A DNA stretch of 64,000 nt. Origin: Lutibaculum sp963816555 (GTDB lineage: Bacteria > Pseudomonadota > Alphaproteobacteria > Rhizobiales > Tepidamorphaceae). The notes under the pieces are model-generated. The model did not search any database and was not told where the DNA came from. It saw only the letters and a list, made by a program, of their open reading frames with translations. The stretch is from NCBI GenBank assembly GCA_963816555.1, contig CAWFLD010000007.1:324660-388659 (forward strand), in the 5' to 3' direction. Positions 28,872 to 36,801 of the stretch are shown piece after piece. Made by a program: the position numbers and the translations under genes. Within the stretch, counting starts at the first letter, position 1. Each line of letters starts with the position of its first letter.

Positions 28872-28948
28872 GCGCCGGTAGCTCAGCTGGATAGAGCACC
28901 AGACTACGAATCTGGGGGTCGGGGGTTCGAATCCTCCCCGGCGCGCCA
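28872..28948 (+). tRNA. tRNA-Arg (anticodon ACG)
   Basis: Complete cloverleaf of 77 nt: acceptor GCGCCGG/CCGGCGC, D arm GCTC/GAGC, anticodon stem CCAGA/TCTGG around loop CTACGAA (anticodon ACG, decoded CGN via inosine), variable GGGTC, T arm GGGGG-TTCGAAT-CCTCC with one G-T pair, discriminator G and an encoded CCA. An integrase remnant starts right after it, so its 3' end was probably the attachment site of an integrated element. Confidence 0.97.
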
Positions 28949-28958
28949 TTATTTTCAG

Positions 28959-29235
28959 TCATTTTAGGCTCTCTTTCCCGGTTTCCGGGAAGTCGGTTTG
29001 CAGCGAGTTTGCAAACTTCGCACTCTCTGCGTTCTCAAAGTTCATGATTGCTTGTTGTGCGAGGACGCGCGTGCGGGCGAGATATTTGTTCAGTATCCGG
29101 GTAACCGTCTTCAAACTATGATCGGATGATGGCAGCGATTTCGGCCACGGCACAGCCGGCTTCAGCCAGCATGGTCACGGCAGTGCCTCAGAGGTCGTGG
29201 AAGTGCCTCAGAGGTCGTGGAAGTGCAGAGCCTCC
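28959..29235 (-). pseudogene. Tyrosine-type integrase, C-terminal remnant
   Basis: Minus-strand reading gives ALHFHDLRGTAVTMLAEAG, carrying the HxxR catalytic motif of tyrosine recombinases, then DHSLKTVTRILNKYLARTRV and QQAIMNFENAESAKFANSLQ, the usual C-terminal tail of phage/island integrases. The N-terminal and core-binding domains are missing and the frame breaks near 29130 and at a 20-bp duplication. The catalytic Tyr lies in the KYLART segment. It sits 10 bases after tRNA-Arg with its C-terminus toward the tRNA. Clearly a dead fragment marking an old insertion. Confidence 0.8.
29183..29222. repeat. Exact 20-bp tandem duplication inside the integrase remnant
   Basis: The unit GTGCCTCAGAGGTCGTGGAA occurs twice with no spacer (29183-29202 and 29203-29222). 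On the minus strand each copy encodes FHDLRG(T), duplicating the catalytic motif and shifting the frame. It may be slippage, or an assembly artefact. Confidence 0.9.
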
Positions 29236-29342
29236 GGCTCGGTCAGAGCGACACGAGGAAATACCCCCTGCGCCGATTGGATTGATGCTGATTACGATAA
29301 CGTCTGCGCCGGAGCGGCCTTCTGCAGAAGGCCGCTCGCCGC

Positions 29343-29580
29343 TCTAGAACGTCGAGGACCCTCGCCAGGGCCTCCGTGTCGACATCTCGCCCGACAACCA
29401 CGACGCCGCCCGTTCGCGCTGAAGATCTCCATCTGACCCGTGGCGTATCATGCTCCGCCGTGGCCGCTTCCGCCACGATCATGGCCGGCACGAAACCCGT
29501 CGAGGCGGGGGCAGTTCCGGATGTCGCTGGACACCGGCTCAAAACCTGGATGGCGGGGACTGCAACACTGGGCGCGGCAC
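29343..29580 (-). mobile_element. IS66-family TnpA (OrfA) C-terminal remnant
   Basis: A minus-strand frame reads TGFVPAMIVAEAATAEHDTP, then a positively charged segment and VVVGRDVDTEALARVLDVLE, the characteristic end of IS66 TnpA proteins (G-DVD-AALARVL-VLERR). There is no start, no TnpB or TnpC, and the frame runs on without a stop after the family end. I see no terminal inverted repeats, so this is a fragment left between the integrase remnant and hipA. Confidence 0.65.
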
Positions 29581-29630
29581 CCGCGACCTGGCGCCCCAGG
29601 GAGGCGGCAGGGTCTGCTTTCGCGCGGGAG

Positions 29631-30939
29631 CTACGTGATCCCACGCAGCCGGCGGAGTGCCGCTTCACGCACCGCTTCAGGAATGGCCGCGGGAAAGTCG
29701 AGCGGGAGTTCGGCTGCCACACGGTCGAGCGCCGGCGCGAGCGCGGCGGCGATCTCTCCCATGGCATCCTGCACCAGCGCCTTGGGCACGCCCGCTGCGT
29801 CCGCTGTTTGCAGAAAATGCCTGCCCTGGATTTCCTCAACCCGATAGTGGTTGTTCGTCCCTACGGACATCGCGAGCTTCATCTGCTTGCGCGTTGATCT
29901 GATGCGCGTCGAGGCTCGGCTGCGCGGTCAGGACGTCGTAGAGCGGGGTCAGCCGGTAGCTGCCGCCGGGGCCGAGGAAGACGCTGAAATTCTTGGCGTG
30001 GCCGTCGGTCGCGCCGATCAGCCAGAACAGGATCTGCGCCTTCAGCACAGTCGCCTGGTCCTCGCGCCGGCGTGTCGCTGCCGCGGAGCAGGATCAGGAT
30101 GTCGGCCAGTGCTCGGGCCGCCCTCGTTCTGGTATTTGCGGGTCGGCGGCACTGAGAGCGCCTGGCAGCAATCCTCCTGCGGCAGGCGCAGCAGGCGCCC
30201 GTCGCGCGTCCAGCGCGGTCGAAGCGCTCGACGACGAGCGCCGTGGTCTTGCCGAAGGTTCGATCGCAGCGTCGTTGGCCGGCAGGCCGAAGGCGGCGAG
30301 CAAGCTTCAGGCAGTAGAACTCGTTCTCGACGCTGTTCGAAAGGTCGATGCCGTTCGGCAGCTTGCCGATCTGGGTCTTGAGGATATGCGTGGTCGGCGT
30401 GGTGCCGTGCGGCTTGATCCACTTGCCCTTCGATGCCAGAGCAGCGCGGTCTTTTCCTGCGCGCCGGCAACCGAAATCCGGAACTCGTCATCGCGGCTCA
30501 GGCCCAGCGGGGCCTGCGGCAAGGCCTTGCAGCAGCTTGTCGATGCGTCCTCGTCGACGGCCTCGCCCTCGATGGCGCCCGGTGCGCGGGGTCATCGTCG
30601 TCGGGCGATGAATTGCAGGGCGCCGACGCAGTCATGGCCGATCGCGGCGAGCAGGCTGTAGGCGTCGATGCCGGCGGCGCCGACCCGCTCGGCGACGCGG
30701 CGGCGCAGGCCGTCTGCAGTCCGGCAGCAGGTTGTCGAAGACGGCGATGACCGGCGCGCCGCGATAGGCGTCCTCGCGCAGCGGCAGCGAGAGGGAGACT
30801 CGGCAGGGCGTGCTCCCAGCCGAGCCAGCTCTCGTCGTAGCGGAAGTCGATCGCGCCGCTCGGCCTCCTTGCTCAGGTGGCCGACAAGGCGGTTGTTGAG
30901 AAGACGCGCAGCGGTGCGTGCTGCGCGGCGCCGCGGCAT
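29631..30939 (-). CDS. hipA: HipA-family serine/threonine kinase toxin (many frameshifts)
   Basis: Toxin of the HipBA type, which in E. coli phosphorylates GltX and induces persistence. Segments recovered in order along the minus strand: an N-terminal barrel (LLNNRLVGHL, then IDFRYDESWLGWEHALPSLP), GLSRDDEFRISVAGAQEKTA, FGLPANDAAIE, FWLIGATDGHAKNFSVFLGP with the catalytic Asp-His-Asn, and YRLTPLYDVLTAQPS in the magnesium-binding position. It ends AALRRLRGIT. About ten frame changes occur in 1.3 kb, but the total matches a ~435-aa HipA. Whether it is active depends on whether these are sequencing errors. The ATG at 30939 overlaps the hipB stop. Confidence 0.8.
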
Positions 30940-31191
30940 CAGAAGATGTCCTCGATGTCTGCTGGCTGCGCCCTTGGAGCGCGGCGCGATGCGCAACTCG
31001 AGATCGAGTGCGGCGAGCACGGCAAGGATCGTCTCGAGCTTGGTTGCCGGGTTGCCGGTCTCGATCAGCGAGATCGTTTCCTGGCGCAGACCGGCGCGTT
31101 CGCCGAGTTGCGTCTGGTTCAGACCGCGCTTCTTCCGCGCGCGCCGTATCAAGTTGCCGATCTGTTTTGGCGTGCGGGCCAGGTCGCTCAT
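30939..31191 (-). CDS. hipB: HipB-family antitoxin / HTH repressor (one frameshift)
   Basis: Xre-type helix-turn-helix protein: IGNLIRRARKKRGLNQTQLG followed by LRQETISLIETGNPATKLET, then a short beta tail (LELRIAP). The start ATG at 31191 has AGGAGA 5 bases upstream. One extra base near 30968 moves the frame before the terminal ADIEDIF; removing it gives 252 nt (83 aa) and a TGATG stop-start overlap with hipA. It would neutralise HipA and repress the operon. Confidence 0.88.
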
Positions 31192-31210
31192 CTCACTCTC
31201 CTGCCCGGAT

Positions 31211-31313
31211 TTATGCGCTATCTTCGGATACTCTCACAATATGCCATGTGGCGCATAATCATACTTTATGCGGAAGGGATCATAAGTCTGCATTATCGGG
31301 TTTAGGCGCATAA
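31211..31313. promoter_or_regulatory. Four half-site array upstream of hipB (candidate HipB operators)
   Basis: TTATGCGC at 31211-31218 is inverted as GCGCATAA at 31251-31258; TTATGCGG at 31266-31273 is inverted as GCGCATAA at 31306-31313. In both pairs the half-sites begin exactly 40 bases apart, with 32 bases between them. The array starts 20 bases upstream of hipB in an AT-richer stretch. E. coli HipB binds spaced inverted repeats upstream of hipBA, so by position these are good operator candidates; the binding itself is inference. Confidence 0.6.
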
Positions 31314-31493
31314 ATCAGATATCAACAGCGGCCCCGACACATCCGGCGGCAGGTCATCCTCGTCCATGTCCATCTCCAGCCAGTGGCCCAGGATATCCGT
31401 GCACCGGCAGCGAAGCTTTGCCCCAGCGGGCCCACCAACGCCGGAGCACGCCTTCATCGGCGGTGGCGCCGTAGAAGCCGTTCTTGGTGAGTG
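31302..31493 (-). pseudogene. Fragment resembling a bifunctional DNA primase/polymerase N-terminal domain
   Basis: The minus strand encodes LTKNGFYGATADEGVLRRWW followed by ARWGKASLPVHGY, close to the prim-pol signature (K-G-ATTD--QIRRWWARWP) of plasmid and prophage replication proteins. After one frame change it continues GHWLEMDMDEDDLPPDVSG and stops at 31302. The upstream part joins directly to an integrase fragment, so this is a piece pasted in by recombination, not a working gene. Confidence 0.5.
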
Positions 31494-31504
31494 GCTCCTT
31501 CGTA

Positions 31505-31640
31505 CTGGGGTCAGCCGGTGATCGAGGCGATCATAGGCGTGGTGCAGCCGGTCTCGGAAAGCATCGTCACGGCCGTTCCGCGTAGGTCGTGGAAGTGCAG
31601 CGCCTGCGGCTCATCGAAAAACGCGGCGTACGACGGCAAT
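31505..31640 (-). pseudogene. Second tyrosine integrase fragment
   Basis: Minus-strand SYAAFFDEPQALHFHDLRGT continues AVTMLSETGCTTPMIASIT, the HxxR-containing region of a tyrosine recombinase similar to, but not identical with, the remnant near the tRNA. It has neither the preceding catalytic Arg region nor the C-terminal Tyr region. It probably comes from a second, related island integrated at the same place and later deleted. Confidence 0.7.
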
Positions 31641-31721
31641 CGACCGGTGATTGTGTCCTTGGCGGCATGCGCCCGCCGGGTTTAGACCAGTTCCGCCTCG
31701 GCAAGACATGGCGTGAGAACG

Positions 31722-31886
31722 ATGGCCGTATCGAAGAAGACGCTGAACGCAAGGAACCTTGAGACGCTGGGGGCTCCACGCCTCGCAGAGCTCCTCATGG
31801 AGGTCAGCCGCGGCAACGCCGAGGCCAAGCGACGCCTGCGCCTCGAGCTCGCCGGCGAGCAGGGTGTTGGGCGACAACCATCCTGA
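31722..31886 (+). pseudogene. N-terminal fragment of a DUF6880-like protein
   Basis: ATG 31722 opens a frame KKTLNARNLETLGAPRLAEL, then LMEVSRGNAEAKRRLRLELAG, the typical N-terminus of DUF6880 proteins of unknown function, common in rhizobial accessory DNA. The match stops at GEQG, where a large hairpin begins, and a stop comes 54 codons after the start. The remaining several hundred residues are absent. Confidence 0.6.
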
Positions 31887-31914
31887 CCGCCCGTCAGGGT
31901 GGTTGTCGCCCAAC
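31866..31914. repeat. 22-bp-stem hairpin at an island junction
   Basis: Left arm 31866-31887 and right arm 31893-31914 are inverted copies over 22 bases with one G-T pair and a 5-base loop. The left side ends the DUF6880 homology; the right side begins the IstB tail. It could be a terminator-like element or a recombination scar. Confidence 0.8.
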
Positions 31915-32047
31915 AGGTACGACGTCATCGGCGGCGGCCCAACGCTCGCCAACGCCATACTCGACCGCCTCGTTCCACAATGCTTACCGCATCGATCTGA
32001 GCGGCGAGAGCCTGAGAAAGAAGCACCGGTCAGACATGGACGCTTGA
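31915..32047 (+). pseudogene. IS21-family IstB, C-terminal remnant
   Basis: The plus strand encodes YDVIGGGPTLANAILDRLV, then (after one extra C near 31977) HNAYRIDLSGESLRKKHRSD and a stop at 32047. PTLADAILDRLVHNAYRI with the ESMRKK ending is the hallmark of the IstB ATPase that assists IS21 transposition. Only the last ~45 residues remain, followed by IS21-type terminal repeats. Confidence 0.8.
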
Positions 32048-32102
32048 AACCTCGGGACCTCCCGCTCACCATGCTGAGACCGACCCGGAAGGCGGCACCA
32101 AA

Positions 32103-32193
32103 GTGGACGGCTTCGTCCTGGAACGGTGGACGGCTTCAGATCGGAATGCCTGGACGGCTTCGGATCGGAACAGGTGGACGACTTCATTGGAAT
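32103..32193. repeat. Four direct repeats, IS21-type right end
   Basis: Units begin at 32103, 32126, 32150 and 32174 (period 23-24 bases) with core TGGACGGCTTC followed in most copies by a GATCGGAA-like half. IS21 elements carry such multiple transposase-binding repeats downstream of istB, so these mark the element's right end. Confidence 0.75.
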
Positions 32194-32230
32194 CCGCACC
32201 TGCTTTCACGAAAGGCAGAAGTTGCGAGGC

Positions 32231-32971
32231 ATGTCTTTGCCGCGAACGGGCTTGCGGGGCTACCCGGTTGCGGCCGCGGTCATGCTGGCCCTGGTGTCGA
32301 CCGGAGCCTCGGAGGCAATCGGACAGGAGCAGCCAGATCGCCTGCTCAGGTCGGAGCTCCGGGACTGCATGAGTGTTCCAGACCCTTGACTCACGTCTGG
32401 CCTGCTACGATGAGGTTGTGGACAGTCGCCAACTCTCCCGGGCGAGTGGTGGGGGCGGGGCCCCCCCACGAACACCGTCGGCGCCGCGGGGATGGCGCCG
32501 TCTGGTGGCCAGGCGGTTCCGCCTGCGGGGCGCGATGCGGAAACGGCGGTAAGCGAATGGTCCGTCTCAGAGTGGGTTTCGCCGGTGACAGGGGCACGCG
32601 ACATCACGGCTTCGCTGGCGCCTGTCCGGAGGAGCGGCCTGACGTTCACGGTGCTGGTGCTCAACTGCGGGCCCGGGTCCGGAGCCGTCCGGCTGATCCG
32701 GAGCGAGAGGAGCCCGGGCGATAACCCGGAAATTCGCCTGTCGGTCAACGGACCGGCCCAGCTTCCCCTGACATGGCGGTTTGCGGAGGACGGCAGCGTG
32801 CTTATGGCTTCAGGACGGTCAACCGTACTGGAGTTCGCCAACGCAGCTGCGCAGGCCACCAGCCTGCTCGTGGAGACATATCGGGACGGAACCAGAGTCG
32901 GCGTGGCAAGTTTCGCCACCGGCGGGCTGCCGCACCTGATACCCCGGCTCAGGAGCGCGTGCCTGCCCTGA
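32231..32971 (+). CDS. VasI/TagO-like secreted protein (two frame changes)
   Basis: An ATG at 32231 starts MSLPRTGLRGYPVAAAVMLA, a signal peptide. The mature part begins RSELRDCMSVPD, then in a shifted frame DSRLACYDEVV, the Cys-spaced motif typical of VasI/TagO proteins encoded with type VI secretion systems. The C-terminal domain (EWSVSEWVSPVTGARDITAS ... TVLVLNCGPGSGAVRLIR ... GGLPHLIPRLRSAC) fits the same group. Frame changes occur near 32385 and at a G/C homopolymer around 32450-32468; they cancel, leaving 247 codons. No other type VI gene is in the window, so the role is uncertain. Confidence 0.6.
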
Positions 32972-33122
32972 TCGCACAAGGCGGGTGTCGGTCAGCATCG
33001 TTTCCGACGGCTGGGCCCGCTGCCGGGCGCCCCCCACCTTCAGCCGATATGGAGAATTGCCTCAGCAACAGGTCCGCTAACTCCTGCAGCACCCCTGGGG
33101 GCCGTGGCCGATGTCGCTTGCC

Positions 33123-33710
33123 CTACAATGGGGTCTTGCGCAGGAGCCCAACGCATCTCGATCCTTGCCACAATCGAGCCACCATGGTCTCACCGAAAGC
33201 GGCACCTGCCGAAAGCAGATCGTCATGAAGACCCGCCGCAGGGCCAGCGCGATCGGCTTCCGCCCTGCGGCCGTTACAACTCCTAGGCTTGCGAGGCGAG
33301 ACCGGCGGCGACCAGAAGACGGCGCCACATCCAGGCGCTTCGCTCGTCATGGCTTGGCGCCTCAGACGGTGCGGAATGCCTGCAGCCGCTCCCATACACT
33401 CGCACATCAGAGCGTGCATCTGGCGGGTGTCGAGCCCGAAGAACTCCATGGCATCGCCCAGCCGGTCGCTCTTGAGTCCCAGCTCCCTGAATACCGGATC
33501 GGCAAAAGCGATCGTCATCGGATAGGAGAGGCCGCTAAGCTGCCGCCGGTCTTTCTCCGTCATGTATTCGATACGAGGAAGGGATGAGATGCGGCCTAGA
33601 CAGCCATCCAGCAGATCCGCCCACCGATCAAGGCGCTGGGCGCGCGTCATCGGCTTCGCCGCGGGCTCAGACGTCACAAGCTCAAGTTCTTGAGGATCGA
33701 CGCGCTTCAT
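33123..33710 (-). CDS. Conserved hypothetical protein
   Basis: Start ATG 33710 with AGGAGG 7 bases upstream (MKRVDPQELELVTSEPAAKP). The N-terminal ~125 residues look like a small rhizobial family: LDRWADLLDG, SLPRIEYMTEKDRRQLSGLS, MTIAFADPVFRELGLKSDRL and GDAMEFFGLDTRQMHALMCE. I recall no function for it. After CMGA the sequence turns Arg/Ser-rich and may be read-through past a lost stop, so the true protein may be ~130 aa. It lies just beyond the island patchwork. Confidence 0.6.
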   Translation of the reverse strand: MKRVDPQELELVTSEPAAKPMTRAQRLDRWADLLDGCLGRISSLPRIEYMTEKDRRQLSGLSYPMTIAFADPVFRELGLKSDRLGDAMEFFGLDTRQMHALMCECMGAAAGIPHRLRRQAMTSEAPGCGAVFWSPPVSPRKPRSCNGRRAEADRAGPAAGLHDDLLSAGAAFGETMVARLWQGSRCVGLLRKTPL

Positions 33711-33957
33711 CGGAAACCTCCTCACGCCGTAAGACCCCCAAGCCCAGCTGAAACCATACACCAGATCCGGCGCCGCAGGCAGTAGATCTTCCTCCCGCTC
33801 GCCCTGGTACCTACCATCGCAGGAGCACGGGGACAGGCGCGCAATCGCGAACGACAGACGCAGGGAATGACAAGACGGGCGCGCCGAATCTCAGGGGGTA
33901 CACGTCCGCGGGCCAAGAGGTTTTCTTGAGCCCAAGCAAGAAGTGCGGCTGGACGCC

Positions 33958-35499
33958 TCACAGGTCACAGAACGGATGAGTGGGTTCGACCTCGTGGTTC
34001 TTCAGAATGACCTCGCCCGCCGCCTCTTCCAGCCGAACAGGGTAGCCCCAGAGATCGGCCAGATGCCTCAGGACCCGATCTGCGCTGCGGGCGTCGAGCC
34101 TGATGCCGTTAGCAACCTCGTGTCGCAGCAGGAGTTTACGGTCACCAGAAAGATCCACGTCCACGATCTGTATATCGGGGTCCTGCCGCGAGACATCGTA
34201 CTGCCGCGCGAGAGCGCGGCGCACCTGAACATAGCCACGCTCGTCGTGGATTGCGCTGACGACCAGGTCCTCCTCCGGACTCTCATCGGCGAGACGGAAG
34301 AGGCGGAGCTTCCGGATCAGCTGGGGGCTGAGGAACTGGGCTATGAAACTTTCGTCGCGATAGTTCGCCCACGCATCCTGCAGGACCCCATAGGCATCTC
34401 CGCAACCGGCCACTTCCGGAAACACCGCCTTGTCCTCCTCGCCTGGGCTCGTGCAGATGCGCTCGATGTCCTGCATCATCGAGAGTCCGAGCGCGTACGG
34501 ATTAAGTCCGGCAAAGTGGGGATCATCGAAGTCCGGCTGCATGACGGCGTTCGTGTGGGCGTGCAGGAACTCGATGAAGGCACCGTCGGAGATACGCCCC
34601 CGCTCATGCAGGCGCGACAGGATGCGATGATGGACGAAGGTCGCGCAGCCCTCGTTCATCAGCTTGGTCTGCCGCTGGGGATAGAAGTACTGCGCGACCA
34701 TGCGGACGATGCGAAGGACCTCCCGTTGCCACGGAAGAAGCCGCGGGCCGGTGTTCTCGAGGAAATAGAGGATGTTTTCCTCTGGCAGGCTGAGCAGCGC
34801 CCGGCGACGGTCACGCGAGGAGCGTTCCCGGGACACGCTCCGCTTCGGCACGGTGCGCCAGAGGTCGTTAAAGGTGGCTTCGTGGTAATCCTGCCGCTCA
34901 CGCTCGCGGCGTTCTTCCGCAGCGAGATCGGGTTTGTGCTTGCCCGGATAGCGATGGATGCCGTGGCTCGCCAAGGCATGCGCCGCATCCAAGAGGCGTT
35001 CGACATTGTCTTGTCCGAAACGCTCTTCGCAGGCAGCCACGTATCTCTTGGCGAAGGCCAGGTAGTCGAGGATCGCCGTGGGGTCCGTCCACTGCCGGAA
35101 GAGGTAATTGTTCCTGAAGAAGTGATTGTGCCCGAACGCGGCGTGCGCGAGCACGATCGTCTGCATCGTCGCGCTGTTCTCCTCCATCACATAGACGAGA
35201 CAAGGGTCCGAGTTAATCACGATCTCGTAGGCCAGGCTCTGCCAGCCCCTACGGTAGGATGTCTCGTTGCGCAGGAAGTGCTTCCCGAATGACCAGTGAT
35301 GGTACATAAGCGGCATGCCTGTCGACGCGTAGGCATCCAGCATCTGTTCGGCCGTGATCACTTCGATCCGGTTGGAAAAGGTCCTGAGTCGGAGTTCGTC
35401 GCGCGCCACCTCCTCGACCGCGTCGTAGACCGCTGAGAGCGTGTCGAAGTCCCAGGCGTGCCCCTCGTAGAGATGCCCCTTCTGGCTGCGCGACGTCAT
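33958..35499 (-). CDS. spoVR: SpoVR family protein (YcgB)
   Basis: Intact 513-aa SpoVR/YcgB protein. Characteristic segments: MPLMYHHWSFGKHF, YEIVINSDPCLVYVMEENSA, LAHAAFGHNHFFRNNYLFRQ, and the C-terminal-half MNEGCATFVHHRI. The biochemical role is unknown; the family is co-expressed with prkA and yeaH under stationary-phase and nutrient stress, and named for a sporulation cortex defect in Bacillus. Its ATG overlaps the yeaH stop by 4 bases. It is notably free of frameshifts although its operon partner prkA has many. Confidence 0.95.
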   Translation of the reverse strand: MTSRSQKGHLYEGHAWDFDTLSAVYDAVEEVARDELRLRTFSNRIEVITAEQMLDAYASTGMPLMYHHWSFGKHFLRNETSYRRGWQSLAYEIVINSDPCLVYVMEENSATMQTIVLAHAAFGHNHFFRNNYLFRQWTDPTAILDYLAFAKRYVAACEERFGQDNVERLLDAAHALASHGIHRYPGKHKPDLAAEERRERERQDYHEATFNDLWRTVPKRSVSRERSSRDRRRALLSLPEENILYFLENTGPRLLPWQREVLRIVRMVAQYFYPQRQTKLMNEGCATFVHHRILSRLHERGRISDGAFIEFLHAHTNAVMQPDFDDPHFAGLNPYALGLSMMQDIERICTSPGEEDKAVFPEVAGCGDAYGVLQDAWANYRDESFIAQFLSPQLIRKLRLFRLADESPEEDLVVSAIHDERGYVQVRRALARQYDVSRQDPDIQIVDVDLSGDRKLLLRHEVANGIRLDARSADRVLRHLADLWGYPVRLEEAAGEVILKNHEVEPTHPFCDL

Positions 35500-36780
35500 G
35501 TTCCGGCCTTCGCGGATGAGCGCTCGAAGAACTGCCGGAAGACAGGATAGATGTCCCGGCGGTGGCTAACCCGGCGCATTGCCAACGGCACGTCGGGCCC
35601 CAGGATGTCCTCATAGGCGCTCCACAGGTCGCTCGTCTGGCTCGCAGCCTGCAGCCCGTCTCGTATCTCGATATATGCGTAGTACTGCGTGAGCGGCAGG
35701 ATCGTACGACGCAAGAGCTCGACGGCCCGGGCATTGTCCGAAGAAAAATTCTCGCCGTCCGAGGCTTGTGCGGCATAGATATTCCACTCGTGCGGCGGAT
35801 ATCGTTCGTTGATGATCCGCACCATTTCCTCGAGCGCCGACGAGACGACCGTGCCGCCGGTTTCACGGCTATTGAAGAAGGTCTCCTCGTCGACCTCCTT
35901 TGCCTGCTGTGTATGGCGGATAAAGACGATGTCGGTGCGCCGGTAGCGCCGCTTCAGGAAGACATAGAGAAGACTGAAGAACCGCTTCGCCAGGTCCTTC
36001 ATCTGTTCGTCCATCGACGCCGAAACGTCCATCAGGCAGAACATCACGGCACGGGCGACCGGCTCGGGGGTCGTCTCGGTTCGCCGGAACCGCAGGTCGA
36101 GGGGATCGATGAAGGGAATGCGCTTCGCCCTCGCCTCTTCGGCCTCGAGCCTTGCCCGCACCTTCGCAACCCTTTCATCCGCAGCGCCTGCGGCGATCAG
36201 CTCCTCCAACTGGCGTCGCAGCCGATCGAGCTCCTCCGGCTTTGGCCGGCGCAGCGCCAACCGGCGCGACAGGCTCTTGCGCATCGTCCGCCCGACGGAG
36301 AGCGCCCCCGGCGGACCCGACGTCTGATAGCCTGCGTGTCGACGGGTCTCCCTCGCCTCGCCCAGAACATGCTCCTTGACCAGGTTCGGGATCTCGAGAT
36401 CCTCGAAAAAGAGATCGAGAAATTCCTCCCGCGAGAGAGCGAAGGAAAACGTCTTCTCCCTCGCCGTCGGGGCAACCCTCCGATCCCTTTCCCGGCGCGC
36501 CTGCGGACGGGGGATCCGGTCTCCGACCACGTAGTTCTTGTTGCCCGGAAGCAGATGCTCGCGCATGGCCGCCGGAGGGGCTCGCATGGAAGGTCGGCTC
36601 GCGCACGGCGTCCGCGGAGATGCTTACGAGTTCACCGCCTCATCCGACGTCCCTGATCCTGCGACTGCGCTCGGCTCCGTCACCGCGCGGCGGAGAAGGC
36701 CACTTGCGCGCGTCGCACGAAACGCTGACGGTTGGCCAGGCTCTTTCCGCGGGGTCGAGACGACGATCAATGATATGCAT
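35496..36780 (-). CDS. yeaH: DUF444 / YeaH family von Willebrand-like protein (frameshifts near the start)
   Basis: Reconstructed from ATG 36780 (MHIIDRRLDP, then RGKSLANRQRFVRRAQ in a shifted frame). From 36587 the frame is clean: REHLLPGNKNYVVGDRIPRP, a charged middle, and a VWA-type fold with the metal site MFCLMDVSASMDEQMKDLAK and TGGTVVSSALEEMVRIINER. The total of ~428 aa equals the family length. Frame changes lie near 36750, 36690, 36650 and 36590. YeaH is the middle partner of the prkA-yeaH-spoVR operon; its substrate is unknown. Confidence 0.9.
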
Positions 36781-36801
36781 CTGGCAACTGCCTCACGGGC
36801 G

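Noticed and set aside
28925..33700. Second attachment-site copy of the tRNA-Arg 3' end
   Set aside because: I looked for the GTTCGAATCCTCC segment downstream and did not find it inside the window, so island borders cannot be fixed.
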